This document shows, in pieces, positions 37,500-50,660 of a DNA stretch of 64,000 nucleotides (positions are counted from its first letter, which is position 1; every line of letters starts with the position of its first letter). Where the stretch lies: the NCBI RefSeq assembly GCF_964340395.1, contig NC_135556.1:22521723-22585722 (forward strand), in the 5' to 3' direction. The translations under genes and the position numbers were made by a program. The stretch is from Glandiceps talaboti. Taxonomy: Eukaryota; Hemichordata; Enteropneusta; Spengelidae. The notes beneath the pieces were generated by a model. The model did not search any database, had not been told where the DNA came from, and saw nothing but the letters and a program-made list of their open reading frames with translations.

Positions 37500-40400
37500 A
37501 CATTTTAGTTATTTTCTAATGAGATATATTTGCAAAAGAGCCATGAACTACTGAAAACTTAAAAGTCTCCATAAAACTTTATTTTATAATGTTGATAACA
37601 ACTGAAATTCTGGTGTAATGGTCTCTTAAATGTTTGATAGTCATCTGGTTTGTAGTTAACAGTTTGGAGTGTTTGCTATCAAACACATAGAGAGTTGAGA
37701 TTATATTCAAGTGTGGGCAATGTAGTATTAAATAACTTCATTTCACAGATATTGATTTCTGGTAAAAGCTTTGATCTTTCAAGGCTATTACTTAAATGTT
37801 ATTTAATACAGACAAAGCCTACAGACAAATTGACACTTCCTGGTCTTTCAGATACATCTGGTTTTATTACAGTGAAAGTTTGTCAACTTTTAGTACTACG
37901 TAATAGTTGTAGGGGAAAACTATGGTTTACTGATAACAGGTTTTTTTTTTATAGTCATTGATCGTGTGCTTGTTCCAAAGAAGATTTCTATACATTATGC
38001 CGTAATTATGGTCGGGAACCCAAATGGTAAACACAGACAGCTTTTACCTACCGAGTGCCTTTACAAAATATGCTGTCGTGTATTTAATACTTTTAATAAT
38101 AATTTAATACATGTATATATGTACCCAAGATTACTTGCACATGTGCATGCATGTACTAGACTCTAGTGGTATTTGCACTGCAGTGCAATATCAAACACAT
38201 TATCGCATACCTTCAAGCAAATGATATGCAAATGAGGGCATGATCATTCATTGTACACAAAATCTTGTGATCACACAGTATAATTTTTACGGAAATTTGC
38301 TGTTTTGGATACACATATGTAATAATATCAGAACCCCATGCTGCATAAGTACCAGTGTGGGTACTCAGGGGTATTTGCACTCTGCTTGCAGTACATTTTG
38401 CTGTACTTTCACGCACCGCATTTATTTAAGTACAGCTGCAGAGAACACTGCTAGCATTCATGTAAATACCTCAAGTATGCCACATTTGCACTTGCATATC
38501 ATGGAGTTCTGTCATATTATTCCATATCTAATTTTTCTTGCACAGAGAGTTGGTCTGACTCAATACACTTGTTCTGGTGAAAGAAAGTTTCAAGCTAGAC
38601 AGCCAAGTCTGTAGGCTATAATTTTCCCAAACTGCAGGAATTTCCACAATTCCAGCTTTGATTGACAACTATTGAACTAAAACTTGCCCATGTTGTTACA
38701 CTCTAATTTAATAGATTACACAGGTCCAAAGTCAAATAAAGATTAAATGTCAAAAGTATTGATTTGTATTTGATATTCCATTGTCCTGTATTGACTTTAT
38801 ATCTATTTTTACATACAAGTGTCTGGTACTAGTCTACTAGTGGCAGTGAAATATTTCACTACACAAGTACAATCTACCATGTTGTATCTTCACTCGCTTC
38901 ATTGCTTAACTGATTTAAGAAAAAGAATAGTGAATATTGCTATACTTTTTTCACTCAAAAGTTCCCCAATCTTGAACGTATACTGCCATTTTGCCAAACA
39001 CGCTTACAATATAGCATTAATAAAATGGCTTGAAATTTATCAATAACTTGATAAAAATCAACGTAAACTATAAATAATATCATGGCTATTGGATCATGGA
39101 TAAAAAATGTGTACATGTATATGTTGAATAGTGTCTACATTACATTATTGCAGTTGATACCAATTGGTTTATGCTAGGGAACCATGTTTCATCCCTACTC
39201 TACCCCTACTCCTAATACTCCCTATTCCTAACTCCCTAGCTTAAATACAAATATGACAATTTCTGCTGACAGTGCAGTACCGAATAGATGGATGGAAAGA
39301 TCATAACCTTATGAATCAAAACACATGGAAGACTCTTTCAGAATCTTAGTTAAGTTGTAATAAATTGTACTTTGCAATAAAATATGAGAGTGCAGCAGTA
39401 CACTGTGTTTTATTTATAAGTAGATCTACTGACTCTGTTTGGTATATAGAGAGCCAAACAGTTAGAATGTAAATTAGTAGTTGATTGGTTGATTTTGTTT
39501 GGCAAAAAATATATTTGAAAACCACAAAATAAATCGGATATACAATACGGCAGCTATTACATTTGCATGCAAGACAAAACAGAAGATCACTGAATACCTA
39601 TACTGATGGTGACACAAAAAGTTTTATCAACTTATTTCCACTGTGGTCCTCACACATAAAATATCACACCAAGTATTAAATGAGCAATGAAAAATAATAC
39701 ATAACAGACAAAATATATTAAAAAAGACAAAATCTGACCCAACTACACATAGATGAAAATGAAAGTAGAATGAGGCCAGACTATCGAAGTTCCAATCCAT
39801 TAAGAATTCTTTTACCCCTAAAGGCAATTTTAAGAATCAATAAATCACAAACTATTTCTATTGTATGTAACTGGGTGGGATGAATGTTGTCAGTTTGTCT
39901 TTCTAGTTTATGTACAGTTCTAAGTGTATTTATAAGATATAGGGTGTACTTTGGAATGGTATGTCATACTGACTCTTGACCTCTACACATAGGACAGGTT
40001 AAAATAGCACTCTCCGCAAGAATAGTATCATTATTCTTGGCTCTTAGAGTGTGGCAATTTCAGTAGTTTGCTTGTGACAGTATATGCACATTGTAAGTAT
40101 GATAAGTACCCATCTTAACTGCTGTAGCATGGCAATTTCAGTAGTTTGCCAATGTATGTATGATTAGAAGGTGTCTGGCCTTTACCAAGTCAAGCAGTGC
40201 TTCTTGGTTGGAAATTTTAAATATTCCACACCAAGACTGTCATAAAACATGGTATTTATGAAACTTTACATATGTAATCAATAAATCGATTATGATATCA
40301 GTTGTAAAAAATATTCATAATTTTACTAAACTTGCTAGTGTTATTTTCCCTGAAAATAAGGTGCATGTCATAGTAATATAAACTCTTTCATGATCCGCCT

Positions 40401-42465
40401 ACCAGTAGCTGTAGAAAAATAATATAAGGCCTTTCATTTAAAAAATATTAGCATATAAAAAAGTTTTTTAAATACTATTGTGCAGGGGAAACTTTAAACA
40501 ATGTATTTTTGCACCAACAGGAATTCAGAGAATTTTTTTGACAGAATATTTTGAACAGATCTGCTTGTGATCTGGTATTAAGCTTTGTTCATTGAATAGC
40601 ATTGTTTTAAAAGTTGAATGGTAACCTTGTAATGAACCTAGTATTATTGTTAATTAAGGATTTGTCTTTGGTGAATACTCAAACCAGCAGGCAGCAGTGT
40701 AGTGTAGTGTTGTAATGCCATTGATAGAGTGACATGTGTACTACCAGTATGTAGAGTTGGAAGTTCAAATCAGATAAGACAGAAGTACAGACAGAGATAG
40801 TCCAAATGTACATGTAGAAGTAGGGGATGTGTGCAACTGGTGCCTGTAACATTTTGAAAGACTCTGTCTGGTAGGTTACTTTGACAGGAGATAGACAGTG
40901 TCATCTCTCATATATACTAATACTCAGTTCCATATCTTAACTGCCACAACAAGGATCCAAGCAACTAATCTACCTTCTTGTTGTTATGCCGACAAAACGT
41001 ACTGATTTCATTGCAAGGTTACAGACATGATCTGAGGGCATAGGTAGCTCATATACATGCAGCGTCTGCTTACTTGCTCAGTGTTGTTTACGTAGCATTT
41101 TAACTTTGTAACCTAACTTTTGGTATTACCATCCAACAACGGGACTGCAATGTTATAAAAGGTAAGGATTGCATGAAATATCACAACTGTACCCTGTATA
41201 GAAAAAAGCAGGTAAGGGGAATTTCCATTAATAAGTACATTTGTATTTTGTTGATTGCATCATATAAAAAGGTGTATGTGTTGTGACTTGTACGTCTGTG
41301 AGTTGTTCTACAATGAGATTATGTATGATAAATCAGTATGGACATTGTACAGTCCCTCGCCACCATTAATATCCACTTGTTACTCTACCTTTTACTTGTT
41401 ATGTTGACAATGTTTAAAAACTACATAAATAAATGGTGGAAACCTTTGGAAATTATGATCATGGCAATATCTTCAATGTTAGTTAAAACATCCTGATGGT
41501 CATCTAGTTTTAAGAGTGTTTATGTATATAGTAGTACATGTAGTTGTAGACATTTTTAGTTACAATACATTTACGTGTAAATGTAAGATTCCTGGCATTA
41601 CCGTACATGTTTTATGTGCAATTGCAGCGTAACTCTGCATACAAGAATATTGGTATGCCACTGACATTTTCCGCTGCTGAGTGATAATTATGGTCAATTC
41701 CATAAAATTCAAACTCAGAATGAATTGATTTAAGTATCCATATATGATATGCTGTATTGAAAAATCTATATATGTCACACTTTGTTGACTTTTGGGGAAT
41801 AATTAGTTTACTCCTGATATTGAATATTGGTCACTAATTTGGATTTTAGAAATTACTTGTGTGCACTCAGTTATTTAATTTATTATCATTTGGTGAAGTC
41901 ATAGTTCTTGTTGTTAGGGACAAAGTTGTCATAGTTACCACCTTCAGGTGTAACTGGTCATAGTAATTTATTATGTACTGTAGTTTGAACTTTGATGTAT
42001 GATACAATGTAGTTTGAGGTATTTTAACACGGAAGGTCCTCCCGAACAAATATTCAAGAATATAAGACCCTCTTGTAATATTTAGGCACGTACTTGACAG
42101 ACGGAAAGTCATATGCCAAGTCCAAAACTCTTGTTGTTATCCAAAAATGTCATCAAAATAGCAACAAGAACACATGTTCTTGTCCTAGGCCAAAGTGGTT
42201 AGTCATTTTTACCTGATACCATTTCTTGTATTAGTAGTAGATTTAGCTGGTTAGTTTATTCATTTTTTCCCATTTATTTCGTTCATTAAGTCTAGGGCGT
42301 ATATATTCTATTTATGTTGATGTTCTGCAAGTAATTCATGTGTGTTTGCTTCATGCATATTCTTTTATCCCTTAGAATATTTTACATTCTATTCAATTCA
42401 AACTTCTTGAGAAAGCTCGCACATGTTGCAAAAGTAGTTGAAGATTCAAGATCTGCATTTAATTT
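37500..42465. other. non-coding AT-rich DNA
   Basis: Chance-sized frames only (largest 124 codons at 38240-38614). A 20-bp word TGGCAATTTCAGTAGTTTGC is duplicated at 40051 and 40130 within an imperfect 79-bp tandem. Nothing else recognised. Confidence 0.5.
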
Positions 42466-42469
42466 GAAT

Positions 42470-42485
42470 AGCGCCATCTAGTGCC
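42470..42485 (-). promoter_or_regulatory. CTCF-like core motif (good match)
   Basis: The minus strand reads GGCACTAGATGGCGCT. Only the first position of the core CCACTAGATGGCGC is non-consensus. Seventy bases downstream, CTCCCTCTAGTGG (42550-42562) repeats the CCACTAGAGGG half without the GCGC. Confidence 0.4.
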
Positions 42486-43712
42486 AAACTGCAAAAAAAC
42501 ATAGCCAGAGAAAACTTCAACTTGTTCAAGCACCCTTGCTATTGAATTACTCCCTCTAGTGGTACAATAAGAAAACTTTGAGTTGTTACTTCATACAACT
42601 GCCTCAAAACTGTGCGCATGACTGCACTAGGACAGTTGACATGAAAAACTCAGCCAAAAATGGTAGTTTGCTACCAAAATGAGAGAAATTCAAGAACATA
42701 CAAAATGTTGTAAAAAAATTATGAAAAATAGAGCAGTTAAGATAAAGTTAAAATTTATTGATGTAAAATAGTAAAAATAACAATCCGTAATTGACTACGA
42801 AGTAAGTGAACAACAGAATTTAAATGCTGTTTTGCAATGTAATTTTCATAAAAAGTGATATTGTAGCAAAGTTATAAATTCACAAATACCAACAAGGCTA
42901 GATGAGCAATAGACGGTTTGTACACGGTAATATATCTAGACATTCATTGTGACATGCCTCATCCAACTTTACTACATGTATTATCAAACAACCATTACGC
43001 TACAACATACAAGTCAAAGATCCAAAGAATAGTATGATTATTTTTTTTGTAAATAATTTTAAATTATATTTTTATAGATAATATATTGTAGAGTTTTCCC
43101 AGTCAATGCTTCATGATGGACAACAATCCTAATATTATTATCAAAAATGTTGAACGATAAGGAAAAAAGTTGCGATATTGTGTCGACTGGAACTAAAGTA
43201 AAATTAGAGATAAATTCTCATCAAATAAATTTCCTTAATAAATTCAAACGAGTGCAAATAGATAGAATTAGAACCAGACTCTCAGCAGAGAAGTTGATCA
43301 TAGCTGCGCAATACATGTAGTTTGTCAGTTTGAGATATCTCTGAAGCATGCAGACCACCCTGCTGTAGTTTCTTTTCCCAGCCATTACCACCAAGCACTG
43401 CGTGTGTAATAGTAGAAACTATAAGCCTGAAGACAAGGCATTCCGACACAGTTAGTAGGCAGTTTTTAGCTCTGTCTAAATCATTTATTTGTTATTGGAC
43501 TCAGCAATGGTGGTTTGGAATGAACTCAAATTTGATAGGTCCTAATTAGTAGTCTAGTATATCAGACAGTGATGTTGGGTTTACATTGTGCATGTCTTTT
43601 TCTAACTTAGCGTACATGTATTAGACGTAACTGTCACATACATGTAATATTCCTGATATTGACAACTTATTTGATGATGTATATAGAAACATAAGATTTA
43701 TTGAATCTTGTT

Positions 43713-43856
43713 GAAGAACTGTGTGAAGCCACATCTTGGTTAGAATATGAAGAGCTGTATGAAGCCGCATCTTGGTTAGAATATGAAGAGCTGTATGAAG
43801 CCGCATCTTGGTTAGAAAATGAAGAGCTGTGTGAAGCTGCATCTTGGTTAGAATAT
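43713..43856. repeat. 36-bp tandem repeat, four copies, open in frame
   Basis: Four units start at 43713, 43749, 43785 and 43821. Read on the plus strand each encodes EELYEAASWLEY with small changes. Two minus-strand frames are also open. The surrounding frame is only about 62 codons (43701-43889) without splice or domain support. I take it as a minisatellite whose 36-bp unit happens to keep frames open, but a small coding exon cannot be excluded. Confidence 0.85.
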
Positions 43857-45080
43857 GCATCAGGCATGACATGCTTTTCTGACAAATGACATGGTCAATC
43901 CAGATAGGCAAGTCTCTGGGCTAGATTAGTGCAGTGCAATGAGTTTTGTACATTCCATACAAGTTGTCTTGTGTTATTTAATAAAAGTAGAAAAAAAATA
44001 CTCTATGTATATCTTGTTAGAGGACACATGACTGGTAATAAATCTTTTATGGTATCTGAAAGGTTTCACAGAAAGGTCAGCAGAATAAAGTCCATAATAT
44101 GATTTAAGTGAAACATATTGGATGTATCAAGATTTATCAGTTATGATGTCCTTGTTTTTCTGTCAGATAACACACCACATGTGTAGTTCTGTCATCCGAT
44201 GTGTAAAGCGGTGTTTCTTATTCAACATTGCTGAGGTTTATAGTTACTTTATAGTTACTTTAATGTTAGTGATAAAGTTCATGAAGTCTGAAAACTTGGG
44301 TGAATTAGATGAACTCTGTGTACTGGTAGAGAAGAGTTTTGATTTTAGCCATAGGTTTAATTTAAAAGTACTGTGCAGTTGTATGGTACTATACAATATA
44401 ACATGTATACAATTGCCAACAAAACAAAGCAATAAAAATTGGTGTCTAAAAAGCTGTGAAATAGTAGACTAGCTATTTCTTAGAAGTTTCTGGTGTTGTT
44501 TTTGAGTAGATTGAGCCTAAAAGATGAACAACAAACTATCCCAAAATGTATGTCTGAAACATTTTTGTTTATTTTAGTTATGTGTAGGAAATTTAGTTGA
44601 TTTGAGTCAATAGGATACATTTCCAACTTGAACTCAGCAAGTTCAATAATTAAAAAAAAATTGAGGGAAGTAGCATTGTGCCCTTAAAAATGACTACTGT
44701 TTTTTCAACATTGTCAGGTAGGCAGACAGCCTGCAAATAAATTATACTTCTCTGACTGTATTGTGTCACTATGTGTTGATGGATAAAATGTACAACTGTT
44801 TTTTACATATGTACATTTCGAATGTACTTTCACAGTGACCTTTGTGAAGTCAATCTGCTGTGTTATCAGGGTCATTCTATATATGTAGTCTTGTTTATTG
44901 AAATGCACATGCCAGGAATTTTGTACAGTTAAGTTTATGCAGTTATACAAATAAACTTGGATTATTCGGTATTAAGAGGGTTTTCTATGATGTTGAAGGA
45001 TAGTTTCCTTACTATTTACACAGTCATGTGTCATTGTAACTTGGAATCTAGCCCACAGGATGAATTTAACTAAACTTGCT

Positions 45081-45188
45081 CATGAAAAGTAGCCTGTCTA
45101 CCCAGTGGATCTGTGACACTGGTACACTGGATAGTTATCAAGTGTAGTGGCATCACAGATCCAGTGGGTAGACAGGCTACATGAAGAG
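45081..45188. mobile_element. 90-bp MITE-like hairpin with imperfect 9-bp target duplication
   Basis: The termini TAGCCTGTCTACCCAGTGGATCTGTGA (from 45090) and its inverse (to 45179) differ at two central positions. The flanks CATGAAAAG (45081-45089) and CATGAAGAG (45180-45188) match at 8 of 9 bases. A 9-bp duplication and TAG-initial termini are shared with the element at 6124-6279, although the rest of the sequence is unrelated. Confidence 0.7.
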
Positions 45189-45407
45189 TAAAATAAGTGG
45201 AATTCATCCCACAGGTTAGATACTGGGACCTAAGGCTATGCCATCTTTAAGTACATATGTGGGGTAACTGATAAGGAAATTGTAAATAAATTGTAGCTGC
45301 ATGCAGTTTTAATGTTAGGGAAAATCAAAAACAAACTATAAAGGAGTAGTTATTTTGAAAAGCCTAGTTATGATGGTCAAGCCAAATTCAATGTAATGGT
45401 GGTCCAA

Positions 45408-45790
45408 ATTATTATTATTCATATTTATTTGTTAATCCTCAAAGGATACATCGTGTATAGTTCACAACAGAATAAATGAAAACAATGTAGACAAAACACC
45501 TTAAGAAGGTGAGTAATGACAAAGACAAGCTACACAGATACAACTCAGCATTGATATAACAATCTGACAGCTGATGGCACACAACTCTTTCTGTATCTGA
45601 GCTTTGGAGCACTGGTATCGTTGCCCAGATGGGAGGATATCAAAATATGCATTAAGTGGATGTTTATTGTCGACAGCAATCACACATGCCTTGCACAGTA
45701 CTGCATGATTAGTAAGGTTGGAGAGAGCAAGAGTAGGCAGGCCCATAATATCAGCAGCAGTGAAAGAAATTTTCACAAGTTTGTATAAAC
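45408..45790 (-). mobile_element. decayed 3' end of a non-LTR retrotransposon
   Basis: The minus-strand frame 45776-45501 contains HPLNAYFDILPSGQRYQ. This matches the H-P-L-x-x-Y-F-x-L-L-P-S-G-R-R-Y motif seen near the C-terminus of many animal LINE polyproteins, just before a basic, Asn-rich segment that is scrambled by frameshift here. A non-coding tail follows and ends in ATAAATATGAATAATAATAATTT, with an (AAT)n terminus at about 45408-45425. It is 5' truncated and mutated. The family is not determined. Confidence 0.6.
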
Positions 45791-46423
45791 AAGAAATGTG
45801 GGATATGGGTTACAGTAAAAGTGTACATAGTGATTTCAATGCCACACATCATGCTTATCAACAAACAAAAGTATACATCTTGAATGACTAACTGCTGAAC
45901 TCTAAACAGTCGAGTGACTTTTTCAACTTTCATACTAGTTACCCAGATAGTATGTTTATACATACTTCTATATCTGTATAAATCACTTAAGAAAAGTGAA
46001 ATCACTTGTGACATTCAGATGGCTATGAAGAAGTATATCAGAGGTCACATGAAAGGTCATTAATTTATTATGTTCTAATGACCGGTGTACAAAAATAGTT
46101 CTCTTCTGCACCTTATATTTCATTTAATAGACTTTCTAGAAATCTGATATAGTTATGAAAGATTTTATTAATCGTAATAGATTTGGAGAAATTTGATATC
46201 TGTGATAAAAGTTCATATCATTATGAATAATCAGCTGTGGTATTCTGTAATTTGTGTAGTATCCTAGGTAATCATGGCTAATGAACGGTTGAATAGTTCT
46301 TATTAGCTTGTTATGTGTGGAATTTATCTCGGAGAAGGCAAAGAAACTGAGTCGGAAAGATACATATACGAGATGGCAATGTTTATTGTTGTGGTCAGTA
46401 CAAGTTCAAACTCACTGGTCATT

Positions 46424-46543
46424 TGCATTCTCGCAAGCCAGATCACATATTTCTGTTGGTGCAACAAATATGAATTGAAATATGAAAAATGAAACAAAAT
46501 ATGATAATGAATATGCTCTAGTGAGCACATTTTAGATGGTGCC
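46424..46543 (-). repeat. dispersed repeat, GGCACCATCC...GGCTTGCGAGAATG family, copy 2
   Basis: Read on the minus strand it starts GGCACCATCTAAAATG and ends ACAGAAATATGTGATCTGGCTTGCGAGAATGCA. This is very like 55481-55552, with an internal AT-rich expansion. No coding capacity. Confidence 0.7.
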
Positions 46544-47469
46544 GTACAGTCAGAGGCCTGTCATCTACGAGGATGATCTTCAGAGGCCTCTGACCACTTG
46601 AGATAAAGATTTCATAATTTCTGATACTGTACATGTATCTGTTTGAGATTAACTACTATGATGCAAATTCAAAAGCAGATTGTTTTCAGTATGGCAGATT
46701 ATATCGTACAGTATTCATTGAATTTTTTTCAGTGAAGTTTTGTCCAAGAGATTGATGAAAACCTGGAGATGTACGTGATGTCTAAGTTTTTCATCTTTGA
46801 ATCTGGTTGGTTAATTGTTTGCTTAATCTTTGTGTAAGGGTATATCAACAAATTTGTGAAGTTTTACGAATGATTGAGTTTCTGTCACTTTGAGTGAAAA
46901 TCAAAAGAAATGGCCGCTTGAATGGTTTCCAGATTTTGAAGCATTTAGCAATAATATGACACGTTCCATTACTGTCAATGTCAAGTTTAAGTTATTTGCA
47001 CTTTTACAGAATGTAGACCTCAACTCTTCTTGCTTCATTGCAAAACAGTGGCTTCCATCACAATCACATATAACACAGCTGTATACATTGAGCTTTATGA
47101 ATTCAATTGTTTACAAATTTAGAACTTGGATTTAAAAATTTTGCATCAAAGATGCTATCATAGTTTATACTTTTGTGATACGTGTAATTGGTTTGTTTAT
47201 AATTTGTAAGTTGATGCTGCAATGTGGATTGAACTCTGTCCCAGTTGTTTCTGATCATTGTAAATTCCTACCAGGACCTCTATGTTTCATTGGGCAAGGC
47301 AACTATCCATAGCGGTCACACTAGCAGTGTCATTACATGGGCCTATCAGGTTACAAACTCCCTAACGGTTATAAACATTGATGTGTTGGACACTATCGCA
47401 GTCTTAGCGCATCTTCTCACTCACTCACTCACTCATTGGTGGTAGTAGCAAGTTTAAATCGGTTGTCTG

Positions 47470-47634
47470 TCTGAGCAACTGTTGGAGTGAGTTTAAAGAA
47501 AGTTTGTCGCTGACGCGTGCCTTCTACTGATGCACTGTCAAACTTGTTGACGCTATCATTATACTGAAGCTGTCGGAACAGTTTGGCTTGAAGATTGCAT
47601 CAGTGGTTATAGAATGTGCAGTGTAAGTGTAAGC
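47470..47634 (+). promoter_or_regulatory. possible alternative promoter / 5' UTR
   Basis: A local CpG cluster (GTCGCTGACGCGTGCC at about 47506-47521, plus GACGCT and GTCGGAAC) sits just upstream of an ATG that opens a phase-compatible candidate exon. This is consistent with an internal promoter for the CAP-Gly gene about 12 kb upstream of its main exon. No TATA box is apparent. Confidence 0.3.
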
Positions 47635-47688
47635 ATGGACTGGGAAATGAGAAGCAGCCACCTGCAGAAACAACGTCAAGTGAAAAAG
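47635..47688 (+). CDS. candidate alternative first exon of the CAP-Gly gene
   Basis: ATG at 47635 opens exactly 18 codons, MDWEMRSSHLQKQRQVKK, to an AAG|GTTAGG donor at 47688. The exon ends in phase 0 and so would splice in frame to the phase-0 acceptor at 59720. The peptide is basic and Gln/Lys/Arg-rich, unlike the Ile/Phe/Tyr/Leu-rich peptides of random frames here, and the exon follows a CpG cluster. The donor is weaker than consensus (T at +3). If the splice is not used, the frame continues to a stop at 47818-47820. This is inference from phase, composition and context only. Confidence 0.3.
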
Positions 47689-49019
47689 GTTAGGATAGAC
47701 TCCATATCAATCCCAGGAACATTTTCAATCAAGTCTTTCAACTCTACGAAGATGAAAGAATTGATGCTCATGATACTCATCACCACTTGCTATATATATG
47801 TTATACATGGTGTACAATGATGTCGGCATGTTACTTGTACATGATAAAGTTTCATAAACATTTTCAACAAGTTCTCACTTCCTGTATGTATTTTGCATTC
47901 GTGTTAGTGTAACTACTTCAATACATGTAAGTCTATATGGCTCCTAAATGTGTTATGATGTTCACATGATATCCGTAGTCCATCTTCTAGAACTCTTTGG
48001 TATCGTGAAGTCAGTTTCTGAAAAGTTACATGACAAACAGATTGATTTGGTTTGTTTGTCACTATTCCCAGTTAATGTCAAGAATGAATATTTATGTATT
48101 GTATAATTTTGTACTTGTAATACAGCTGTGAGCTCAAAATAAGAAATTTTGATCACTATCATTCTATACTCAGTTGCCATCAATAGCTACATGTACTAAG
48201 TGCTTGTCCTCTTGCTAAGTTTGACAGCTATGGGGTTTTGTTAATGCATACTTGTGGTGGAGACTTGCATGATCTTTGTTTTCATGATGTGTACATGTAT
48301 GTTAATCTGAAATGATTCCGTGTTCAAGTTATTGATAGGGAAGCTTCATATAAATTCTGTTATTGATATAGGAAATGAAACTATTTTTGGTACAACTATG
48401 GTTTTTCATGGAATTTGTCTTTCTGTGAATACATTGTAAAACAGAGACACCAAAGTATCTGGTTGCCTACATTTCATAGTCTAGATGCTATTTGTGGCAT
48501 CAAATCACAAGATCTCTTATTACAGTGGTAAAGAGATGAGATGATTCAATACCATTGGTGGCATGTACATTGTAGACTAGCATTTCATGATTAGTATTTA
48601 GAAAATTGGAGCAAGACAGTTTTTGTATGTAAATGTGAGATTATCACTAACCTGAAATAGTTTTTTTAAAAAGGGGAAAATTAAATTAAAATTAATGATA
48701 ATTGACATAAAGGAGTATAATCAAAAAGCAATTTCATGTCTAAATTTGGGTAATAACCTGTTGATTATTGACAATGGGGGAAAAATATAAAATAATAGAA
48801 AATTGAAATTACGATTAAAAATTGCACACATATAGAATTCATTACTTGGTACCTGCAAAAGAATTCTACCACCAATGTTTGTCATGAAAATAATGACTAG
48901 TTGATTTCTTGGTTGATATTATAACTTCTACTCCATGTGCTACACATACTATACATTTGTAGATGCGTGTGAGAATAAGCCAACCTTCTTGTTCTATTTT
49001 GACCTTCCAGCATGAGGCG

Positions 49020-49196
49020 CAGTGTTTTATTTAAGGGCGGTAAGTAGGTAAAATCTACCGGGGTTCCCACATCATTTTACCGGGGTTCCCCACATAAACT
49101 ATGATACATTGCATGGGAAGCACTACCAGTTTTACCTCTTTCCCCCTTTCTGTTACCGGGGTTCCCAAACCTTAGCAAAAACACTGAGGCAAAATA
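49020..49196 (+). mobile_element. MITE-like dispersed repeat, CAGTG family, copy 3 (most complete)
   Basis: Starts CAGTGTTTTATTTAAGGGCG and ends CCTTAGCAAAAACACTG, giving clear CAGTGTTTT / AAAACACTG inverted termini over 177 bp. The interior shows CTACCGGGGTTCCC twice and TGTTACCGGGGTTCCC. The 40 bp just upstream (about 48968-49008, GTGAGAATAAGCCAACCTTC...) also resemble 6768-6808, so the repeat unit may extend to the left. Confidence 0.7.
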
Positions 49197-50660
49197 CTAT
49201 TGCAGGTACTGAGAATTGACCATGTGAAGGAGTATAGTTTATAAAGTATAGTCTTGGTAAGATAAATCTATACTATAGTGACAAAGTGTAAAGGTTTTCT
49301 TTGATTTTGTCTACTAATTCAAACACACTTTGACATATAGTGTATTCATAATGACATATTGATCCACAAAAATGCAAGAGTATTCTTTATGAACATTATT
49401 CCCATGGCCTTATTACAGTGTACTTTGTATTCCTTATTTATTATTGACCGTGATGAAGCGAAATGTGCAAAGGGTATCTGTGTGATGAACTGCACCCTTG
49501 AAAAAGCCTTTACTTTCTATGATTGAACAAGTTTTTACTTTCTATGACTAAATATAGTAAATAGTACATTTACAAGTATGGTGAAATAATGCGATCAACT
49601 AGCCATGTGAATTTACTTGAACTGTATGCAATGTTAACATGTAGGGTATTGGTCAATTTGATGGTGAACCCTGGTTTGTGACCGTTTCGCAACCTTTGCC
49701 TAGCAATGCTAACTATCTTCATTATTCTAAACATGACCATCATGTACATGTATCTGTTCACCATTAATTACCCATGTCAGCATAGACCACATGAAAAGGT
49801 AGCAGTCATATATCATACAACTCTGTACAGTCTGTGTTATGTTCTGAATTTGAACCATTTATTCAAAAAATACCAATGTGCTCTCATGATCTGAAAATTG
49901 TCTGAGGCCAATATTTGTTCGTTTGTTCTCTATATAAATTTATATGTACTTTTCTTAGTAATATATGATGCAAGGAGACACCCAAATTTATTATAGTAAT
50001 GGTATGTGTGCCTTCTGATTGGCAGTGCATTCATTTGGAAGTTGAGTCCCCAAGAGGACTTCATCGAGAAGTTAACTTTTTTTGTACCTTCTCAGTCATT
50101 ATCTGATGATTTTTAGGATGTCCACATTCATCTTAAAATATACATTGAATCAATTTACACCTGTACTTCTTTCAAATACCTCCTCTGGGATGTTATACTG
50201 TAAGTCTTCAAGTCTAACCAAACTTTGTCAGAGTAAGTGAAACTTTGCCTGAAATACAAGGTTGAGTTTGTCTCACTACTGAAGAATGAAAAAGAGATAA
50301 TGATACTAAAAAGAATACAGAAGTAAATTTGAACAAAAGAAATGGTTTTGAATCAGATTCTTTTGTTTTCTCCAGAAGAATAGATTCAGTACAGGGTATG
50401 CGGAAACTATATGTATAATAAACTACTCCCAGTATGTAGTGAAAATAGTAGAAAAGTAAACTTGATGACTTTCATGTTGAATTGCTGGTGTCATGCATAG
50501 CAGTACTCACTTGGAAAGGAATGTAAGGGTCAATGGCTTTGATAACATGTGGGCATTAAACAAGATGTGATCATGTTGATATGCTAGACTAGTGGTCACA
50601 AAAGAATGACTGATTCTATAACCAGTCTCAGGAGATAATGTATTATCAGTATTTTTGGTC

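Noticed and set aside
38240-38614. 124-codon plus-strand frame
   Set aside because: Chance-sized, Cys/His/Ile-rich as expected of AT-rich sequence, with no motif.
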